Assembly: GCF_037975245.1 (NCBI RefSeq)
Contig: NC_092577.1
Location: forward strand, 36,510,898-36,574,897
Source: Apostichopus japonicus
Lineage: Eukaryota > Echinodermata > Holothuroidea > Aspidochirotida > Stichopodidae
DNA: 64,000 nucleotides
Direction: 5' to 3'
Shown in pieces: positions 60,178-64,000 of this stretch. Every line of letters starts with the position of its first letter. Positions within the stretch are counted from its first letter, which is position 1. The notes below the pieces were generated by a model. The model was not told the DNA's origin. It did not search any database and saw only the letters and a program-made list of their open reading frames with translations. A program made the translations under genes and the position numbers.

Positions 60178-62380
60178 TATGTTGAAAACCTTGAGATATG
60201 TTTTGGCAAAATTTGTATTCACTGTTTGTGAAGGGAAGTCTAGCAGATGCTATAGGGAACTGACCGGAACTCATACAAATGGAAGCAATTTATTTTAGGT
60301 TTAGATGAAGTTTAGATGAAGTTAATACATAGTAGGTGGATCCATTTTATTGATAAAAAAACCTAGTGTTTTTTGCAGAGGTCAGTGTTTTGTTAGGTCT
60401 ACAGTGGTCAAGGTCTGAAAACCATTAAAACCTGGTTATTACTGAGTACAAGAACCCTGTTGCTTTCTGTGGAGGTCAAAGGCAATTTGAGGTCAACTGT
60501 GTCAGAAACCTTGTAACTCCAAGAGTAAAGCTTGCATGAACTGTGATACTTGGTATGTGGATACATAATGAAGTTGAATCTCAAAAAAAGTTAAAATCTA
60601 AAACCATGTAAACAGGATGCGTTGGAAGTCAAAGGTCATTTGATTTCTGCAGTGTCAGAAATCCTTGTAACTCCAAAAGTAAAGATTGGATGAACTTTGT
60701 ACTTGGTATATCAATTACAATATAACTTCAAAGTTCATTAAAAAAAAGTAGTTAAAAGCCTAAAATTATGTAGACAGGATAACTCAAAAAGTAAACCTTA
60801 GATAAAATTCACCATTGGTTTGTTGATCCATCTTATTCAGTATAAAGACTGCACAGTTCACATAAAGTGTTCTCATACACTGCAAAATGTGGCACAGAAT
60901 CGCCAAGTATTTGGCAGGCTCTTCATTTGAGGTACCTCTAACAAAACTGCTCTCTGAAAATTAAAAATTAAGAAAATTGTCTGTCCTTGAACAATTTTAA
61001 CAATGAATTTGATAAAATTTGCTTTGGAACACATTGGCACATTTATTGGGTTCATACAGTTAAATTAGCAGCACTTTTTCTGACTCGAAGACAATATATT
61101 CTGTAATCAGACATGTCAAATCATCTCAAATTATGCACCTTTGTAGAGGTTAATTTGGTCATTTAATTGTATGTTGATGCATATGTTAGATATTGTCAAT
61201 ATGGACCCAAGCTTCCTCAGTATTTTTCTCCTTGTAGTTGCCTTCTTTTAATATATATGCAGCTGTTTGGAGTTTTTAGTTAATGACAATGAATATTAAA
61301 GTTACATTCATTTGCTCAAAGAGAGTTAAGAATAGCTACAGTACATTAAATATCTCAATTTTCAAAGAGGTTTGGTAGGTTGGAGGGTATGGGGGGCGGG
61401 GGGGTGCATTTCCAAGGACACAACTGTTTTGATACATCATGATTATTTCCCTGCTATGCCTCATGTTGTATGATAACTTATCACAGAGAAATAAAGAAAT
61501 AACAGAACAAAAGTGTTGATGTAAATTATTGGAAATTTATTTTCTTGTAGACTGTATAGCCTGATGTCTTTTCTAAACACATCCAGCAGCCATATGATAA
61601 TGATTGCTTTACATGTGGTGTTATTACAACATTGTCATTGTAATGCAACACCCCTCCCCTTCCTGCTCCTTAATCAAAAAATTCTGAAACTATTCGCCGA
61701 ATATTTTTTTTCAGGCAAGTCACATGACTAGCAGTCTTCCCCTGTGGAAGGGTTGTTTCAATTATAGTCTAGTGGAACTACTTCTTGTTCTGTTGGGGCG
61801 AATACTTTTTCTGGTGGACCAATGTTGAGGAAGACAGTTATTTCTGAGTAATATTACTCAAGATAACAATCCATCAAGCAGAAGAATCCACCAACACACA
61901 CTCTCCTCTTTCCCATTAGTAAAGGACCAAACTTTCCTGGGTAGAAACTGGTCTTTTGTTCTGCAGTGAACACGAACTGCCTCCACCATCACAATACATC
62001 TTAAAACCCTTAATCATATAGATCACAGCCATGACGTATGTGCCTGTAAAATTCCCGAAACAATATGTAATCCATTTATTACATCAGACTTTTTTACAAC
62101 TAGGCTACAAACGTCAATTTCAGTCATGACTCACGGGTAAAGTCAACCCAGTCTCATTTAATGATTTCATAGCATGAAATTCAAGCACAACATTATGTTT
62201 CACTTGGTGATGAATAAGGCTTCAAGTTTGGCATTGTTATTGTTTTCTTATACAAAATACTTGTTTCTGGACGAGGTTTTGTAACCTTGGGTACCTAGAA
62301 CCAACACAACACAGAGAGATACTCAAAATGCCTCCTTTAAAGTTTTCAGTGTAGTACTAACCAATAACCATTGATGTCAA
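60178..62380. other. USPL1-like 3' region and intergenic sequence
   Basis: It contains the GGTCAAAGGTCA-type degenerate tandem repeat (about 60400-60800), a G-rich run near 61390-61406, and an AATAAA at 61490-61495 that could end the USPL1-like transcript. No further exon is recognised. Confidence 0.45.
60400..60800. repeat. Degenerate tandem repeat with direct-repeat AGGTCA-like motifs
   Basis: GAGTACAAGAACCCTGTTG, GGAGGTCAAAGG, TCAGAAACCTTGTAACTCC, AGTAAAG.TTG.ATGAACT and ACTTGGTAT recur at about 170-bp spacing. The family is shared with 52.3 and 53.7 kb. Confidence 0.7.
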
Positions 62381-62700
62381 CAGGCGTACGAGGCGTAGCG
62401 GAGGGGGCAGGGGAAGTCCGCCCCCCCCCCCCAAAAAAAAATACAAAATTCAGGGACACAAAAGTTGTTGAAAAACTCCGGCAGCCTCGTAACAAAAAAT
62501 GAGTTTAAAATTTAAAAATATATATATTACGAAGGTTTTAAACACAGCCACTTGCCCGATTCCCCCCCCCCCCCCCGAATAATTCCCGATTCTTGCCGAA
62601 TCGTTCCCGATTCTACCCGGAATGTTTCCAATTCTTACCCAGTTCGTTCCCGATTCTTGCCCAAATCGTCAACGGCTCTTGCCTGAATATTCGACACATT
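62381..62700. repeat. GC-ended element fragment with CCCGATTCTTGCC short tandem repeat
   Basis: CAGGCGTACGAGGCGTAGCG resembles a left end of the hAT-like family, followed by C and A homopolymers. At about 62578-62690 imperfect ~22-bp units (TTCCCGATTCTTGCCGAATC and variants) run five times. The right border of the element is not found. Confidence 0.5.
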
Positions 62701-63041
62701 ATGAAAAGTCATGATATAGAAAATATTTCCATCCGTTTTCATATCATAAAATGTCAGGGGACACTTCAAACAGCATAGTTTAAAGAACGATCCGGACCAG
62801 GTGCCAACTATTGTCGGTAAGCCACTGCTTACAAATGACAATGTCAGTAAAATCGTACTCGCAACCGGCATCAGCATGTTTAATGCGACTCGTGTATTAG
62901 TTTCAAAATTCGGGCAAAACGTTCTGTACTCCAAATTGGGACGGTTCTGTTGGTCTATGAACAGGGGGAGGGAGGGGTCAATATCATCATTCACAAATTT
63001 CCTGGTAAAATGTGGTCACTTTAATTTATAACAACTTACAT

Positions 63042-64000
63042 CAGGCGCGTATCCGGGATTTTCTAACCCGAGGGGCGCGAATTACTATCTAAGCGGAGCG
63101 CCACCATCAGTTGGCGCGGAGCGTACAAGAAAATTTCTGGTTTTGATACCCCCCCAGATCACCGGAAATGGCACTTCTCGGGCTTGAAAATGACCAACCA
63201 GATGTGCACTTTTGCCTGAGAATCAAGTATTTCCCAAAAGTTTTTTTTCCATCCATAACCTTTTTGAAGATTGTCACCAGTCACACATCATGTTCGACCT
63301 GATTGCATGTCCTATGGATCATTGCTTTTGTAGGTAATTCTACGTCACGGCCCACAATATCCGAAAGCCCCACTTTTCAAGGTTTTAAGCCCTTTATTTG
63401 TTGAGAATTTGAAAATTCACATTTCTCGTGAAAAAAATCACTTTTAAACATACCCATAATGTTGCACAAAATTCAATCTATGGACAACCAATATAGAAAA
63501 ACCTCCTGGAACCCCTAACAGACAGGTCAAAATTGCACGAGTAGAGGAAAGTATGATGAAGAATGTTGGTCAGGAAATTTTCTAAAATTCAGACACAGTT
63601 AATTTATTGGTGTAGAAATATTGCAACCTCTTATATGGCTATTATAAAACTTCGTTAAAGGGAATGAAAAATAGCAGATATTTCCGATATCAGGTATATC
63701 GAACCGAACACTACACACATAGGCGTAGGTCCCGTAGGAGGCGGGGGCTGCAGCCCCCCCCCCCCCCCCGCAACCATTTTTTTCGGGCACCTACTGAAAG
63801 AAAAATAAATAGCAATGAATAGCTTAAAAATGATCTCCTTGGTAATTAAAATAAAGTTGTAAGCTTGGCCGACATTACTACTGTAAAAGAGAGTTTTGAC
63901 ATAAATGGATCTGTATGCTTTTTCTCCATCTACATAAGACATTTGGTTGTTTACATTAGCATCCGGCGGTATACTGTGCAACTTTCACGGACCGTACGGT
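63042..64000. mobile_element. hAT-like non-autonomous element, cut by the right window edge
   Basis: The left end CAGGCGCGTATCCGGGATTT and block CTATCTAAGCGGAGCGCCAC match the reverse complement of 23539-22560 almost throughout. The match extends through ACATCATGTTCGACCT and CTACGGGACCTACGCC (reverse orientation) to the last base. The two copies are clearly related but carry many substitutions and small indels. Shared short open frames reflect nucleotide homology, not coding. Confidence 0.85.

Overview
This is an intron-rich, repeat-rich animal genome window. The gene set is a very large interferon-inducible-type GTPase, an arylsulfatase, a peroxisomal acyl-CoA oxidase and a SUMO-isopeptidase-like protein. 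With a metazoan PolB-type selfish-element polymerase and many small DNA transposons, this fits a marine invertebrate deuterostome, most likely an echinoderm. The taxon is an inference from gene content; no ribosomal or mitochondrial marker is present.

Layout: (1) 1-2332, minus strand, the N-terminal part of a GVIN/VLIG-type GTPase that runs off the left edge and carries an apparent one-base frameshift near position 85-95. (2) 3.2-11.4 kb is repeat territory: a TA-flanked foldback-type element holding a 22-bp palindromic minisatellite, a duplicated 1-1.3 kb repeat with further partial copies, and a degenerate LINE 3' end. (3) 11.4-12.0 kb holds a near-perfect 96-bp-arm palindrome between AT microsatellites. 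(4) 12.1-14.9 kb, plus strand, has the last three exons of an arylsulfatase A-like gene. (5) 15.36-17.22 kb is an element with about 0.5-kb inverted ends made of nested ~20-bp repeats. (6) 18.9-26.6 kb has several GC-ended DNA elements and a 1.2-kb array of alternating hairpins. (7) 28.37-32.54 kb, minus strand, is an intact 1388-residue protein-primed-type family B DNA polymerase without its usual partner genes. (8) 33.2-34.1 kb is a hAT-type non-autonomous element with a perfect 8-bp target duplication. (9) 37.16-48.53 kb, plus strand, is a complete 14-exon ACOX1-like gene whose exons join to exactly 667 codons and end in the peroxisomal signal SRL; its introns contain several transposons and a 139-bp triplication of one 3' splice site. 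(10) 52.46-53.67 kb is a second hAT-type element with a perfect 8-bp target duplication. (11) 54.09-60.18 kb, plus strand, is a five-exon USPL1-like SUMO isopeptidase gene (655 residues) with a 31-bp minisatellite in intron 3. (12) 62.4-64.0 kb has more copies of the hAT-like family, the last cut by the right edge.

The host genes are functionally unrelated: one innate-immunity-type GTPase, one lysosomal or extracellular sulfatase, one peroxisomal beta-oxidation enzyme and one SUMO protease. No operon-like organisation is expected. The most distinctive content is structural DNA: at least six different inverted-repeat or hairpin architectures in 64 kb.
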